Source of the DNA: Terrihabitans soli
GTDB taxonomy: Bacteria > Pseudomonadota > Alphaproteobacteria > Rhizobiales > Methylopilaceae
Length of the DNA: 64,000 nucleotides
Direction of reading: 5' to 3'
Assembly (NCBI RefSeq): GCF_014191545.1
Contig: NZ_AP023361.1
Coordinates: forward strand, 1,640,501 to 1,704,500
The position numbers and the translations under genes are program-made. The notes beneath the pieces are model-generated. The model saw only the letters and a list, made by a program, of their open reading frames with translations, made no database searches and was not told the origin of the DNA. Each line of letters begins with the position of its first letter. The stretch's first letter is position 1. This document shows, in pieces, positions 1 to 8,795 of this stretch.

Positions 1-8
1 AATGGCGA

Positions 9-27
9 CGCGGCCCGAGGGGCCGCG
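9..27. other. GC-rich hairpin at left edge
   Basis: An 8-bp perfect inverted repeat (CGCGGCCC / GGGCCGCG, loop GAG). It lies about 47 bases past the stop of the small minus-strand gene. No T-run follows on either strand, so a terminator role is only a guess. Confidence 0.3.
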
Positions 28-73
28 ATGTCGGGCGGGCTATAGCACACAAGGCCCGGAGGCCAAAATCGGC

Positions 74-256
74 TTAGTTGCTGTCCCGGTCAGAGGAAGG
101 TGCGGGGTCGGACGCCTGGTCCGGCTCCTCGGCGATGGCCTCATAAAAGCGGGCATGGGTCTCCAGCATCCGCTTTTCGGACGGGCTCTTCGAGGCTTCA
201 GCCTTACGGGCCAATCTCTCGGCCTCTTGGGTAAATTTTGAAGTATCTGCCGCCAC
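74..256 (-). CDS. Small hypothetical protein (60 aa)
   Basis: Unrecognised small, charged, soluble protein. The frame is open up to an ATG at 370, but I prefer the GTG at 256. A good ribosome binding site (AGGGAGG, about 6 bases upstream) precedes it, and the residues upstream of it look non-coding. The residue series from about 3 to 40 is helical and rich in Glu, Lys, Arg and Ala. The last 15 residues are an acidic, Pro/Ser/Asp-rich disordered tail. There is no signal peptide or membrane segment. It lies downstream of the ferritin-like gene but beyond that gene's terminator, so it is probably transcribed separately. No function is proposed. Confidence 0.5.
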   Translation of the reverse strand: MAADTSKFTQEAERLARKAEASKSPSEKRMLETHARFYEAIAEEPDQASDPAPSSDRDSN

Positions 257-395
257 GGCGCCCTCCCTCTCATAGGGCCAGAGCACAGGTCTCTCAGCCG
301 CCGGCGCCCGAAAAGCCAGGCCGACGATGGAGGAAGCATCGCACGGATTCAGGTGGTGGCGGGCACACATAGGTTAACGGCGGAGATCACGAAAA

Positions 396-417
396 AGAGC
401 CCGCCGAAGCGGGCTCT
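396..417 (-). terminator. Rho-independent terminator
   Basis: Read on the minus strand this is a perfect 9-bp stem, AGAGCCCGC / GCGGGCTCT, closed by a TTCG tetraloop and followed by TTTTT. It lies about 85 bases past the stop of the ferritin-like gene and should end that transcript before the small hypothetical gene. Confidence 0.85.
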
Positions 418-502
418 CTTCATTGCCGGGCAAGCCCGGCCTGACCTCGGGTCATCTCGCGCCGAACCAGGTTCAGCGTGCCCAAGAGAGGCGGACAGTT
501 GA

Positions 503-991
503 TTAGGCCGCCACCTTGTTGACGCTCGAGAGCGCGATCTGGTTCAAAATCTTGTCGGCGTTCTTCTCTTCGTTGAGGTTCTGCTCGAGCAAGCTCACGG
601 CCTCTTTCAGGCCGATCTGCTTGGCCCACGCGATCAGCGTGCCGTAGCGCGAGATCTCATAGTGCTCGACAGCCTGTGCGCCGGCGAGGAGGGCGGCGTC
701 GAGAACCTCGGCGTCTTCGATTTCGTCCATGGCTTCCTTGCCTTCCTCGACAAGGCCTTCCATCGCCGCGCAGGGTTTGCCTTGCGCCCGCTTGCCGAGA
801 AGATCGAAGACTTTCTCAAGGCGCTCGACCTGGCCTTCGGTTTCTTTCAGATGCGTCTCGAATGCATCCTTCAGTTCGGACGATTCCGAATTCTTCGCCA
901 TTTTCGGCAGCGCCTTCAGAACCTGTTTTTCGGCGTGATACATATCCTTCAGAAGATGAAGGAACAGATCGTCCATCGATTTGACGCTCAT
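503..991 (-). CDS. YciF-type ferritin-like protein (DUF892)
   Basis: 162-residue all-helical protein of the DUF892 / YciE-YciF ferritin-like family. These are four-helix-bundle proteins linked to stress responses, with possible di-iron sites. The family pattern is clear: an N-terminal segment DLFLHLLKDMYHAEKQ, then ETHLKETEGQVERLEKVF, and later a helix containing AGAQAVEHYEISRYG and a final helix with LNEEKNADK. These Glu/His-bearing helices are where metal ligands sit in ferritin-like folds. The length is normal for the family. The ATG is preceded by GGAGA. A strong terminator follows, so it appears monocistronic. Physiological substrate unknown; a general stress (osmotic or oxidative) role is inferred from relatives. 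Confidence 0.85.
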   Translation of the reverse strand: MSVKSMDDLFLHLLKDMYHAEKQVLKALPKMAKNSESSELKDAFETHLKETEGQVERLEKVFDLLGKRAQGKPCAAMEGLVEEGKEAMDEIEDAEVLDAALLAGAQAVEHYEISRYGTLIAWAKQIGLKEAVSLLEQNLNEEKNADKILNQIALSSVNKVAA

Positions 992-1060
992 GTCGTTTTC
1001 TCCGCGAATTTTGGGGGATTTCCCACGCGGACAACGCCCGGATTCAAACGCGGTTCCGAC

Positions 1061-3259
1061 TTACATATGTTGGGTTTTCGCGGCGAAAAGCGCGTGGATA
1101 CGCCGCCCGAGATCGGCTGAGGAGAAAGGCTTGGTGAGAAGCTCGACGCCGTCTTCCAGCTTCCCATCACGCACAATGGCATCTCGCGTATAGCCGGTCG
1201 TGAACAGCACGCGTAGATCAGGCCGTCTGCGGCGCGCTTCGTCCGCCAGCATGCGGCCATTGCCTTCACCGGGCAGGACGACATCGGTAAAGAGCGCGAC
1301 GACACCGGGATTGTCGTCAAGGCGAGTGAGGGCATCTTTCATGTCGCGCGCTTCGACGACGCGATAGCCGAAATCGCGCAGCGTCTGTACGCTGAACTGG
1401 CGTACCCCTTCATCGTCTTCGCAAACAAGGATGGTCTCGCCATTGCCAGTAGGCTCGATTTCGAGATCGCTTAGCCGAGTACCGGATATTTCGGCAACCA
1501 TATCGCTCCGCGGGAAATAGAGCCGCACGGTCGTGCCGCGGCCCGGCTCGCTTTCGATGCGCACATGACCGCCGGTCTGCTGCATAAAACCATAGACCAT
1601 GCTGAGGCCAAGTCCGGTGCCTTGTCCTGTGGGCTTTGTCGTGAAGAAGGGCTCGAACACCATATCGAGCACATCTTTCGGAATGCCGGCGCCGCTGTCG
1701 GTCACGCAAAGCTTCACATAATTTCCGGCCGAAACGCCGGCTTTCTTCGCGGCGTCTTCGTCTTCCAGGTCCGCATTGCCGGTTTCGATCTTGAGTCGCC
1801 CGCCGTCCGGCATGGCGTCGCGCGCGTTAATGACGAGATTGAGGAGGGCGTTCTCGATCTGATTGGAATCGGCTTCGGTCATCCATAGACCGGCCCCGAG
1901 CCGCGACTCGATGGCGATCGTTTCACCGATCGTCCGGCGCATGAGGTCGGCCATACCGGCAACGAGTGCGTTGAGATCGACGGGCTTCACCTCAAGCGGC
2001 TGGCGACGCGAGAAGGCGAGGAGGCGATGCGTCAGCGAGGCCGCACGCTCGGCGCCCATGCGGGCATTGCCGACAGCACGCTGCAAGCGCTCATTGGCTT
2101 TCGGCATCTGGCGAGCAATGGTTTCGAGATTGCCGAGCACGACCGTCAGAAGATTATTGAAGTCGTGGGCGATGCCGCCGGTCAGACGTCCCACCGCTTC
2201 CATTTTCTGCGATTGCAGAAGCTGCGCCTCGGTGCGTTGTCTGAGATCGATTTCCCGGCGGAGCTGTTCGAGCGCCTCGTGTTCGCGTCTTGCCTGGCTG
2301 TAGGCCAAAAGCGTGATCAAGAACAGCCCAAAGGTCGCAGGACCTGCGAGGAGGATATGGCTCATCATGTCATTACGCCAGGCGGCTCTGACTTCCGGCA
2401 GGCTGAAATTGGCCGTTATATAAAGGGGGCTGTTCGGCAGACGCCGGTAGCTTGCGATGCGTTCGACACCATCGACCGAAGATATGGCGCGGTAGGTTCC
2501 CTGATCGGGAGATTGAGCGATCTCTGACAGCAGCCCGCGTCCGGCCGGAAGGCGCGCCGGAGCGTCGATTCCTGGGTCCGGATAGCGCGCAAGCACCGCG
2601 CCGTCTTCGCGCACAAGGCTGAACACATTGCCCTGCGGAAATCCGCTGAAGAAGCGGTGATAGTAAGACGGCTCAACGGAGATCGCGACAATGCCGCGGA
2701 AATTTCCGTCGGCATCCTCCCAGCGTCGCGTTTCGAGGAAGAAGCTGCCGACGCGATTGCGGCTCGTCATCACCTCGCTGATATAGATATTCGGTCCCTC
2801 GCTGCGGTGCACGCGAAAGAAATCGGCCTCCGTCACATCACCTGCGGTCGTGAAGGGATAAATGCTCGCCGAAACGACCGGGCGTCCGCCGGCATCGAGC
2901 ACGCGCAGATCGCGCACTTGCGGCATCGCATTTTTCAGCGTCGCAAGCCGCGCATGGAACACCAGCTCGTCGCGGCGGATATCGGCATCGCTTTTGCCCG
3001 CGAGAAGATCGGAAATATGCAGAGCCGCGAGCTCGTGGGCCTCGAGCACTTTACGCATGTGCTCATGGACAACATCGAGCGTCTGCGCGAGGCGCGTCTC
3101 GGCGCCGACGTAATGGGCGCGATAGCTGAGATAGGAAAAGCCGGCGAAGAGAAGCACCGGCAGAACGACCGAGGCGACGAGCAGGAACCCGAGCAGACGC
3201 ACGGAACCAACGGCTTCGATAAGCCGTGCGGTACGCCCCTTCTCAGACGCCCCTGTCAT
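1061..3259 (-). CDS. Hybrid sensor histidine kinase with dCache-like sensor and receiver
   Basis: 732-residue membrane kinase. A transmembrane helix (about 21-43) is followed by a periplasmic sensor domain of about 250 residues, which fits a double Cache fold. A second helix lies at about 300-320. The HisKA domain has GRLTGGIAHDFNNLL (His365), and the HATPase domain has N-box LLNLVINARDA and G-box GTGLGLSMVYGF. A C-terminal receiver domain carries the acceptor Asp659 (FTDVVLPG) and a Lys near 710 (LTKPF). The receiver may act as an internal phosphosink or relay, and no separate response regulator gene lies nearby. It is downstream of moaA with a 75-base gap. Cache domains often bind small organic acids or amino acids, but the ligand here is unknown. 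Confidence 0.85.
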   Translation of the reverse strand: MTGASEKGRTARLIEAVGSVRLLGFLLVASVVLPVLLFAGFSYLSYRAHYVGAETRLAQTLDVVHEHMRKVLEAHELAALHISDLLAGKSDADIRRDELVFHARLATLKNAMPQVRDLRVLDAGGRPVVSASIYPFTTAGDVTEADFFRVHRSEGPNIYISEVMTSRNRVGSFFLETRRWEDADGNFRGIVAISVEPSYYHRFFSGFPQGNVFSLVREDGAVLARYPDPGIDAPARLPAGRGLLSEIAQSPDQGTYRAISSVDGVERIASYRRLPNSPLYITANFSLPEVRAAWRNDMMSHILLAGPATFGLFLITLLAYSQARREHEALEQLRREIDLRQRTEAQLLQSQKMEAVGRLTGGIAHDFNNLLTVVLGNLETIARQMPKANERLQRAVGNARMGAERAASLTHRLLAFSRRQPLEVKPVDLNALVAGMADLMRRTIGETIAIESRLGAGLWMTEADSNQIENALLNLVINARDAMPDGGRLKIETGNADLEDEDAAKKAGVSAGNYVKLCVTDSGAGIPKDVLDMVFEPFFTTKPTGQGTGLGLSMVYGFMQQTGGHVRIESEPGRGTTVRLYFPRSDMVAEISGTRLSDLEIEPTGNGETILVCEDDEGVRQFSVQTLRDFGYRVVEARDMKDALTRLDDNPGVVALFTDVVLPGEGNGRMLADEARRRRPDLRVLFTTGYTRDAIVRDGKLEDGVELLTKPFSSADLGRRIHALFAAKTQHM

Positions 3260-3334
3260 AACTGTCTAAATAACCGAGCCGGACCATGACGCAAACGCCA
3301 TAAGTTTGCTGTTTGGAGGAAGCCCGGCGGATGG

Positions 3335-4369
3335 TTAGCCGCCGGTGACCGACATATGGCGGCCGACCGCCGGGCGCTGGCCGCGCCGGTCGATGATGAA
3401 GTCATGGCCCTTGGGCTTGCGGGCAATGGCCGCCTCGATTGCCGCATGCAGAGCCTCATCGCTCTCGGATGCGCGCAGCGGCGCGCGGAGATCGGCGGCA
3501 TCTTCCTGGCCAAGGCACATGAAAAGCGTGCCGGTGCAGGTAACGCGCACGCGATTGCAGCTCTCGCAGAAATTATGGGTGAGGGGCGTGATGAAGCCGA
3601 GACGGCCGCCGGTCTCGGCGATCCGCACATAGCGCGCCGGTCCGCCGGTGCGATCGGCAAGATCTGTCATCGAGAAGCGGCGCGACAGACGCGCCTTCAC
3701 GAGCGAGAGCGGCAGATACTGATCGGTGCGGTCGCCGTCGATATCGCCGAGCGGCATGGTCTCGATCAGGGTCATGTCCATACCCTGGCCGTGCGCCCAG
3801 GCGATCATGTCCTCGATTTCGTCCTCGTTCGCATCTTTCAGAGCAACCGTGTTGATCTTGATCTTGATGCCGGCGGCGCGGGCGGCGGCCATGCCGTCGA
3901 GCACCTGGCCGAGATCGCCACGGCGCGTGATCGCGCGGAAGCGCACCGCATCGAGCGTATCGAGCGAAACATTGATGCGCTTCACTCCGGCATCGGCGAG
4001 TTCGCCGGCAAAGCGGGCAAGCTGCGTGCCGTTGGTGGTCAGCGTCAGCTCTTCAAGCGCGCCGGTGTTCAGATGGCGCGAGAGCGAGCGGATAAGTGTC
4101 ATCAGATCGCGGCGCACCAGCGGCTCGCCGCCGGTCAGGCGCAGTTTCTTGACCCCGCGGGCGATGAAGGCCGAGCACAGCCGGTCCAGCTCCTCATGGG
4201 TGAGGAGGCTCTTGCGCGGCAGGAAGGTCATATCCTCGGCCATGCAATAGACGCAGCGCAGGTCGCACCGGTCCGTCACCGACACGCGGAGATAGGTAAT
4301 CTCGCGCTGGAACGGATCGATCAGCGGGCTGTAGCGCGCCGTCTCCGAGGGGGACTGAAGGCTGGGCAT
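3335..4369 (-). CDS. moaA: GTP 3',8-cyclase MoaA (molybdenum cofactor biosynthesis)
   Basis: Radical-SAM enzyme that, with MoaC, converts GTP to cyclic pyranopterin monophosphate, the first step of molybdenum cofactor synthesis. The N-terminal radical-SAM motif is [12 protein letters not shown] (Cys35, Cys39, Cys42). The C-terminal second [4Fe-4S] site is visible as [15 protein letters not shown]. The protein ends in the conserved Gly-Gly tail important for activity. Its length of 344 residues is typical. It follows the acetyltransferase gene by 64 bases on the same strand and may be co-transcribed. No other Moco gene is in the window, although the MOSC-domain gene near 53.5 kb belongs to a Moco-related superfamily. 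Confidence 0.95.
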   Translation of the reverse strand: MPSLQSPSETARYSPLIDPFQREITYLRVSVTDRCDLRCVYCMAEDMTFLPRKSLLTHEELDRLCSAFIARGVKKLRLTGGEPLVRRDLMTLIRSLSRHLNTGALEELTLTTNGTQLARFAGELADAGVKRINVSLDTLDAVRFRAITRRGDLGQVLDGMAAARAAGIKIKINTVALKDANEDEIEDMIAWAHGQGMDMTLIETMPLGDIDGDRTDQYLPLSLVKARLSRRFSMTDLADRTGGPARYVRIAETGGRLGFITPLTHNFCESCNRVRVTCTGTLFMCLGQEDAADLRAPLRASESDEALHAAIEAAIARKPKGHDFIIDRRGQRPAVGRHMSVTGG

Positions 4370-4433
4370 GAAAGGGATGTAAGACCTTGGACCGCCTTAT
4401 GCAATCGAAACGCTCTATGCCCCCATCGGCGGT

Positions 4434-5582
4434 CTAAATCGCTTCGTTGCCGGACCCGGACCCGAGCAAAATCCGCCGCAGGGAGTTGATCTTAAGGACC
4501 GTGTGAAGAATGGCGTCGTTGGATTTGATGAGCGCCTTGAAGGTGGTGCCGATCCGCTCGCGGGCGACGGCCCCGATTCCGGCCAGGCTATGGGCCTTGA
4601 TGCTATTGGTCAGTTCCATGCTGCGGTCGCAGATTTCGCGCTTGTAGAGATCATCGCCGATCGACAGGTCGAGTTCGGGATGGCCGTCCCGGACCCCCAT
4701 TTCGATCACATGGTCGAGGAGCAGCTTGCCCGGCGAAAAGCGCGCGGTCGGGCCGGACAGATAGGCCATCTGGTAGAGGATCAGATGGCGCTCCGCCTCG
4801 ATCAGGAAACTGATGGCGATGGGCTGGCCGTTGAGATGCAGGGCATAGACACGCGACTGCTTCAGATGAGTGGCCGCAAACCTGGCGATGACTTCGCGAT
4901 TTGAGGCGCTGGAAAAGACATTGCGGCGCCCGTCGGCATCGAGCTGCTGCGACTTCCAGGTCAGCATCAACAGCACATGCTCATGGATCAGCGCGGGATC
5001 GTCGATGCGCTTTGCTGCGAGCGCGCCGTCCTGCTCGAGCCGCTTGCGCTTCTTCTTCAGTGTTTTGCGCGTCGAGCTCGCATGGAGCTGTTTGTAGAAA
5101 CTCTCCCAGTCCGAACCGAGAGCAAGGGAGTAGGCGCCCGTCGGTTCATTGACCCGGGCCCAACCGGCGAACGGGTTGGGCTTGCCGCCGACAAGGGTCG
5201 GATTGCGGCGCAGAAGGCTTGCAGAGGGGTGGCCAAGCTTTTCGCGCACCTTCTGCCAGATATCATCGACATCGGCGGGCAAAAGACTGTCGAACAGATC
5301 GTTGGCCACCAGCGGCATGTTGTAGTTGTTCCACGTCTCGCCAAGCCAGGTGAGGCGGCCCTCATGGACAACGAGCGCGAAGATGATGCGCAGCTTTCCG
5401 GCGGTCCGGCCAAGAACGAAGAAGGCGTCGCGGGCCTCCTGCGGCCGCGCAACGATGTTCGAAACCCATTCATAGGTCTGGAAAGGGGTTCCGGCGGCAT
5501 GGGTCTGGAGGGAGCGCCATTCCTCTGCGATCGGCGCGATCGACCGCTCGACGCTCCACTCGTCCGGCATTCCGACGGCCAT
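4434..5582 (-). CDS. GNAT-fold acetyltransferase (CelD/BcsL-like, Acetyltransf_6)
   Basis: 382-residue soluble protein resembling the CelD/BcsL group of GNAT-fold acyltransferases, which are often associated with polysaccharide or cellulose biosynthesis. The C-terminal half has the expected strand and helix pattern: RVYALHLNGQPIAISFLIEA, then HLILYQMAYL, then SPGKLLLDHVIEMGV. Here LDLSIGDD resembles the terminal family motif. A very basic stretch (about 171-182, KKKRKRLEQ) precedes this half. There is no signal peptide. No exopolysaccharide genes are adjacent, so the acceptor is unknown. It heads a minus-strand run with moaA. Confidence 0.7.
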   Translation of the reverse strand: MAVGMPDEWSVERSIAPIAEEWRSLQTHAAGTPFQTYEWVSNIVARPQEARDAFFVLGRTAGKLRIIFALVVHEGRLTWLGETWNNYNMPLVANDLFDSLLPADVDDIWQKVREKLGHPSASLLRRNPTLVGGKPNPFAGWARVNEPTGAYSLALGSDWESFYKQLHASSTRKTLKKKRKRLEQDGALAAKRIDDPALIHEHVLLMLTWKSQQLDADGRRNVFSSASNREVIARFAATHLKQSRVYALHLNGQPIAISFLIEAERHLILYQMAYLSGPTARFSPGKLLLDHVIEMGVRDGHPELDLSIGDDLYKREICDRSMELTNSIKAHSLAGIGAVARERIGTTFKALIKSNDAILHTVLKINSLRRILLGSGSGNEAI

Positions 5583-5695
5583 ATTGAAAACTGCCCCAAC
5601 GCGACCCCAAAGCCCTAAGCCCCGAAGCTTAAAATTGAATGAGCCGGGGCGCCTAGGGGTTGCCGGGAGGGGGCGGCCTGTGGTGACTGGCCCAT

Positions 5696-5785
5696 GGACA
5701 GATGGCCGAGTGGTTTAAGGCAGCGGTCTTGAAAACCGCCGTGGGGGCAACTCCACCGTGGGTTCGAATCCCACTCTGTCCGCCA
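5696..5785 (+). tRNA. tRNA-Ser (anticodon TGA)
   Basis: A 90-base cloverleaf with acceptor stem GGACAGA / TCTGTCC, discriminator G and genomically encoded CCA. The anticodon loop CTTGAAA is closed by GCGGT / ACCGC and places TGA at 5730-5732. A long variable arm (GTGGGGGCAACTCCAC) and T-arm GGTTCGAATCC fit a class II serine tRNA. It reads UCA-type Ser codons. No integrase or att-like repeat was seen beside it. Confidence 0.97.
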
Positions 5786-5824
5786 ACCTGTGGTTTAACG
5801 TACCTTTAAGGACCGAACCGCTGT

Positions 5825-5863
5825 CTGTCGGCCCTAAACCGCCACCGGACAGAAAGCCGACAG
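5825..5863. other. Inverted repeat between tRNA-Ser and PepSY gene
   Basis: Arms CTGTCGGC (5825-5832) and GCCGACAG (5856-5863) are perfectly complementary. No T-run follows. This could be a weak terminator for the tRNA or leader structure of the PepSY operon. Low confidence. Confidence 0.3.
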
Positions 5864-5916
5864 GTTCGCCGTTCATGGTCCGCATCGCCGCCCCCGCGGC
5901 CTTATGGAGACTGTAG

Positions 5917-6192
5917 ATGACCAAAACTGCACTCGCACTCGCCGCCGCTCTTGCTCTCACCGGCATGTCGCAGACTGCTCTCGCATCGGCGAACTGCACC
6001 GAGCACCCGAAATCCGAATGGCTGAGCGAAGACGCCATGAAGGCCAAGGTCGGCGAGATGGGCTACAAGATCAAAGTCTTCAAAGTCTCGGGCGATTGCT
6101 ACGAGATCTACGGCTGGACCAAGGACGGCCGCAAAGCCGAGATCTATTTCGACACCAAGACGGGCGACGTCGTGAAGTCGAACATCGATTAA
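5917..6192 (+). CDS. Exported PepSY-like small protein
   Basis: 91-residue protein with a classical signal peptide (cleavage near ALA-SAN, residue 24). The mature domain of about 67 residues fits the single-PepSY / DUF-type periplasmic proteins, with alternating strands ending in KAEIYFDTKTGDVVKS. The mature part carries two cysteines (Cys26, Cys60) that could form a disulfide. A GGAG site precedes the ATG. Its stop codon overlaps the cytochrome b561 start by one base (TAATG), indicating translational coupling. PepSY proteins next to cytochrome b and two-component genes are a recurring alphaproteobacterial arrangement. A sensory or redox-partner role is inferred. Confidence 0.8.
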   Translation: MTKTALALAAALALTGMSQTALASANCTEHPKSEWLSEDAMKAKVGEMGYKIKVFKVSGDCYEIYGWTKDGRKAEIYFDTKTGDVVKSNID

Positions 6193-6740
6193 TGCAGCGT
6201 GGGCTTGAGCAGGCGGCCCCGCAGCGGGCCGCCACCATCAAGGTCTGGGATCCGCTTGTGCGCATCGTTCACTGGACGGTCGCGACGGGATGCTTCCTGA
6301 ACCTCTTCCTCGTCGAGGACGGCGATGCGCACGATATCATCGGATATGCGGTGCTCGCCGCCATGACCCTGCGCATCGTCTGGGGATTTGTCGGCCCCGG
6401 TCATGCGCGCTTTTCGGATTTTGTCCGCGGCCCGCGCGAGATCCGCAATTACATCCAGGACAATCTTCGCGGCCATGCGCGGCGCTATATCGGGCACAAC
6501 CCGGCCGCCGCCGTCATGATGCTCGCTTTGATGGCTCTCGTGATCGCGGTGAGCGTCACCGGCTATATGATGGGCACGGACACCTTCTGGGGCGAGGAAT
6601 GGCTTGAAGACCTGCACGAGTTCTTCGCCAACTCAATTCTGGTTCTCGCTCTGCTCCACGCCTTGGCTGCGATCCTCGAAAGCTACCGCCACAAGGAGAA
6701 CCTCGTCTGGTCCATGGTGACAGGACGAAAACGGCGGTGA
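6192..6740 (+). CDS. Cytochrome b561-type membrane protein
   Basis: 182 residues with four predicted membrane helices (about 22-40, 46-65, 100-123 and 140-163). It resembles the diheme b561 / Ni-Fe hydrogenase b-subunit family. Candidate heme-ligand histidines include His27 (RIVHWTVA) in the first helix, and DLHEFF and LLHALA in the last. Such proteins move electrons between quinone and periplasmic partners. I chose the ATG at 6192, fused to the preceding stop, rather than the longer open frame from 5904, because that part is a shadow of the PepSY gene. Its stop overlaps the response regulator start (GTGA). Confidence 0.85.
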   Translation: MQRGLEQAAPQRAATIKVWDPLVRIVHWTVATGCFLNLFLVEDGDAHDIIGYAVLAAMTLRIVWGFVGPGHARFSDFVRGPREIRNYIQDNLRGHARRYIGHNPAAAVMMLALMALVIAVSVTGYMMGTDTFWGEEWLEDLHEFFANSILVLALLHALAAILESYRHKENLVWSMVTGRKRR

Positions 6741-7417
6741 GACTGCTTCTCGTCGAAGACAGCACCCGGCTCCGCGAACTGCTCGGTGAGGTCGTCGCTG
6801 ACGCGGGCTGGCATCTCGATGCGTTTGAATCCGCGACAGACGGTGCACACGCCGCGCATGACATCCCCTACGACCTTGCGCTTATCGATCTCGGACTTCC
6901 CGACGGCGACGGACTCGACCTCATACGCACGCTGCGCGCCGGCGGCAAAACCCTGCCTATTCTTATTCTGACGGCGCGCGACGGTGTCGATGCGCGCGTG
7001 GCGGGCCTTGATGCGGGCGCCGACGACTATCTCGTCAAGCCGTTCAACAACCGCGAACTCATGGCGCGCTGTCGGGCGCTTTTACGCCGCTCGCCTGCGC
7101 TCGCCGGGAACGTCCTCGATTTCGGCGGTCTGTCCTTCGATCCGCAAAGCCGCACAGCCACACTCAGCGGCGAGGCGCTCAGACTGACGCCGCGCGAATC
7201 CTCGCTGCTGGAAGTTCTGATCCGCAACGCAGGGCATGTGGTAACCCGCGCACGGATCGAAGCCGCTCTTTCGAGTTTCGATGCCGAACTCTCGCCGAAC
7301 GCATTAGATCTTGCCGTGTCGCGCCTGCGGCGAAGCCTCGGCGCACAACGGGGGCTGAAACTCGAAACGGTTCGGGGTGTCGGCTATCTTCTGAGGAACG
7401 CGACCGATGCCGCGTGA
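6737..7417 (+). CDS. OmpR/PhoP-family response regulator
   Basis: 226 residues. The N-terminal receiver has the acidic pair near residues 7-8 (LLVEDS), acceptor Asp51 (ALIDLGLPDGDG) and Lys near 101 (DDYLVKPF). The C-terminal winged helix starts near 125, and its recognition region has ARIEAAL and NALDLAVSRLRR, ending VRGVGYLL. It resembles the QseB/PhoP group. The GTG start overlaps the cytochrome stop by four bases, and the next gene overlaps its end by 11. It is the cognate regulator of the downstream kinase, and probably controls its own operon. Confidence 0.92.
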   Translation: MRLLLVEDSTRLRELLGEVVADAGWHLDAFESATDGAHAAHDIPYDLALIDLGLPDGDGLDLIRTLRAGGKTLPILILTARDGVDARVAGLDAGADDYLVKPFNNRELMARCRALLRRSPALAGNVLDFGGLSFDPQSRTATLSGEALRLTPRESSLLEVLIRNAGHVVTRARIEAALSSFDAELSPNALDLAVSRLRRSLGAQRGLKLETVRGVGYLLRNATDAA

Positions 7418-8747
7418 ACGGTCTTTGATCGGCCTCGTCGCGACACGGGTGACACTATTCGCCGTCATCGCGATGATGATACAGGCGGTCTTCGTGCTTC
7501 TGCACTACTACCGCAACGACAACCGCCTGGCCGATCTGATGCTCGATCGCGAGGCCGACGCTCTGGCGACAGGCTTTGAACATATCGACGGGCGTTTCGG
7601 CTACCAACTGCCGGACGATCTCGAACGTTACGCGCAACGGCGCTCCATCGCCCGCATACGGCTGCCATCGGGCGAGGTGTTGTTTTCAAACTGCGACACG
7701 GAGTGCGTCCGCCAGCTTCTTCCGCTCGATCTGAAGCCGCCGGATTCCTGGGCGCGTCTGGTCTCGCAAGGCAAGCCCATCCATGTCATAGGCGGGCGTA
7801 CGCGCACGCTCGAAGACAGAACCGTCTTCATCGAGATGGGTATTCTTGAAGACTCGGAATCGGTGATGTGGGCTGTGCTCGGCGATGAACTGGCCGATCA
7901 TATGGTGGCGCCGATGGTGCTGCTGCTCGTTTTCTCGCTCGGGGCAACGCTGTTGTCGATCCGGCGCGCATTGCAGCCGGTTTCCGCCGCCGCCAAAGCC
8001 GCTGAGAGTCTCGATCCGCTGAATGCAAAGTCGCTGCTGACGACAGCCGGCATGCCGCGCGAATTCGCAGAGCTCACCCGAGCGGTCAATCGGGCCATAT
8101 CCCGGATCGGCGACGTGATGCGTTCGCAAAAGCTCTACACGACGGCGATCGCGCATGAAGTGCGCGTTCCTCTCGCTGCAATGAAACTGGATCTCGAACA
8201 CATTGCCGATCCGCGGGCGCGCAAGATCGACGAAGATGTCGACCGGCTGTCTCACCTCGTCACGCAGCTGACCGATCTTGGCCGCCTCGACACATTCGAC
8301 AGGAGCATGTTCGAGGAGATGGACCTTGCCGCGATCGGCCGCCATGTCGTTGCGGACATGGCTCCGATCGTATTTCAAAGCGGCCGGGAGATCGGCTTTG
8401 AAGACCAGCACCCGTCGCCGGCTTTGGGACTGCACTCACTGATCGAAGATGCGGTCCGCAATCTCGTCCATAACGCCATGGTCCATACTCCGGCCGGAAC
8501 ACTCATCGCCGTGATTGCAGGCCCTGGCCCTCTCATCCGCATTACCGACAGTGCCGGATTGGAGAACCGGTCCTACCAGATGCCCGGCGCAGACGGGATG
8601 TTTCGCAGCGGCGACAGGATCGGCATGGGGCTCTCGATCGTTCGCAAGATCGTCGATCTACACAAAGGAACCCTTTCCTTGACCGTCGAGCCGGGGCGGA
8701 TGACGGCCGCCGAAATCACCCTTCCAAGCCTTCCGACAGCCAGTTGA
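7407..8747 (+). CDS. Sensor histidine kinase, partner of the upstream regulator
   Basis: 446 residues with two membrane helices (about 15-33 and 165-185) bounding a periplasmic domain of about 130 residues. The HisKA domain has TTAIAHEVRVPLAAM with phosphoacceptor His250. The HATPase is recognisable from VRNLVHNAMVHTP and RIGMGLSIVRKIV, although its middle Gly box is reduced. The periplasmic loop contains a Cys-x3-Cys pair (Cys96, Cys100), suggestive of thiol or metal sensing, which would fit the redox character of the operon. The gene overlaps the regulator gene by 11 bases. Confidence 0.9.
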   Translation: MPRERSLIGLVATRVTLFAVIAMMIQAVFVLLHYYRNDNRLADLMLDREADALATGFEHIDGRFGYQLPDDLERYAQRRSIARIRLPSGEVLFSNCDTECVRQLLPLDLKPPDSWARLVSQGKPIHVIGGRTRTLEDRTVFIEMGILEDSESVMWAVLGDELADHMVAPMVLLLVFSLGATLLSIRRALQPVSAAAKAAESLDPLNAKSLLTTAGMPREFAELTRAVNRAISRIGDVMRSQKLYTTAIAHEVRVPLAAMKLDLEHIADPRARKIDEDVDRLSHLVTQLTDLGRLDTFDRSMFEEMDLAAIGRHVVADMAPIVFQSGREIGFEDQHPSPALGLHSLIEDAVRNLVHNAMVHTPAGTLIAVIAGPGPLIRITDSAGLENRSYQMPGADGMFRSGDRIGMGLSIVRKIVDLHKGTLSLTVEPGRMTAAEITLPSLPTAS

Positions 8748-8795
8748 CAGGTCCGGACTCTAACCTCGCGCCATCAGGTCGCGAGGAGAGTTTGC

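Noticed and set aside
5696-5785. tRNA-Ser as a mobile element attachment site
   Set aside because: No integrase, no repeated 3' tRNA end and no obvious change in gene content beside it.
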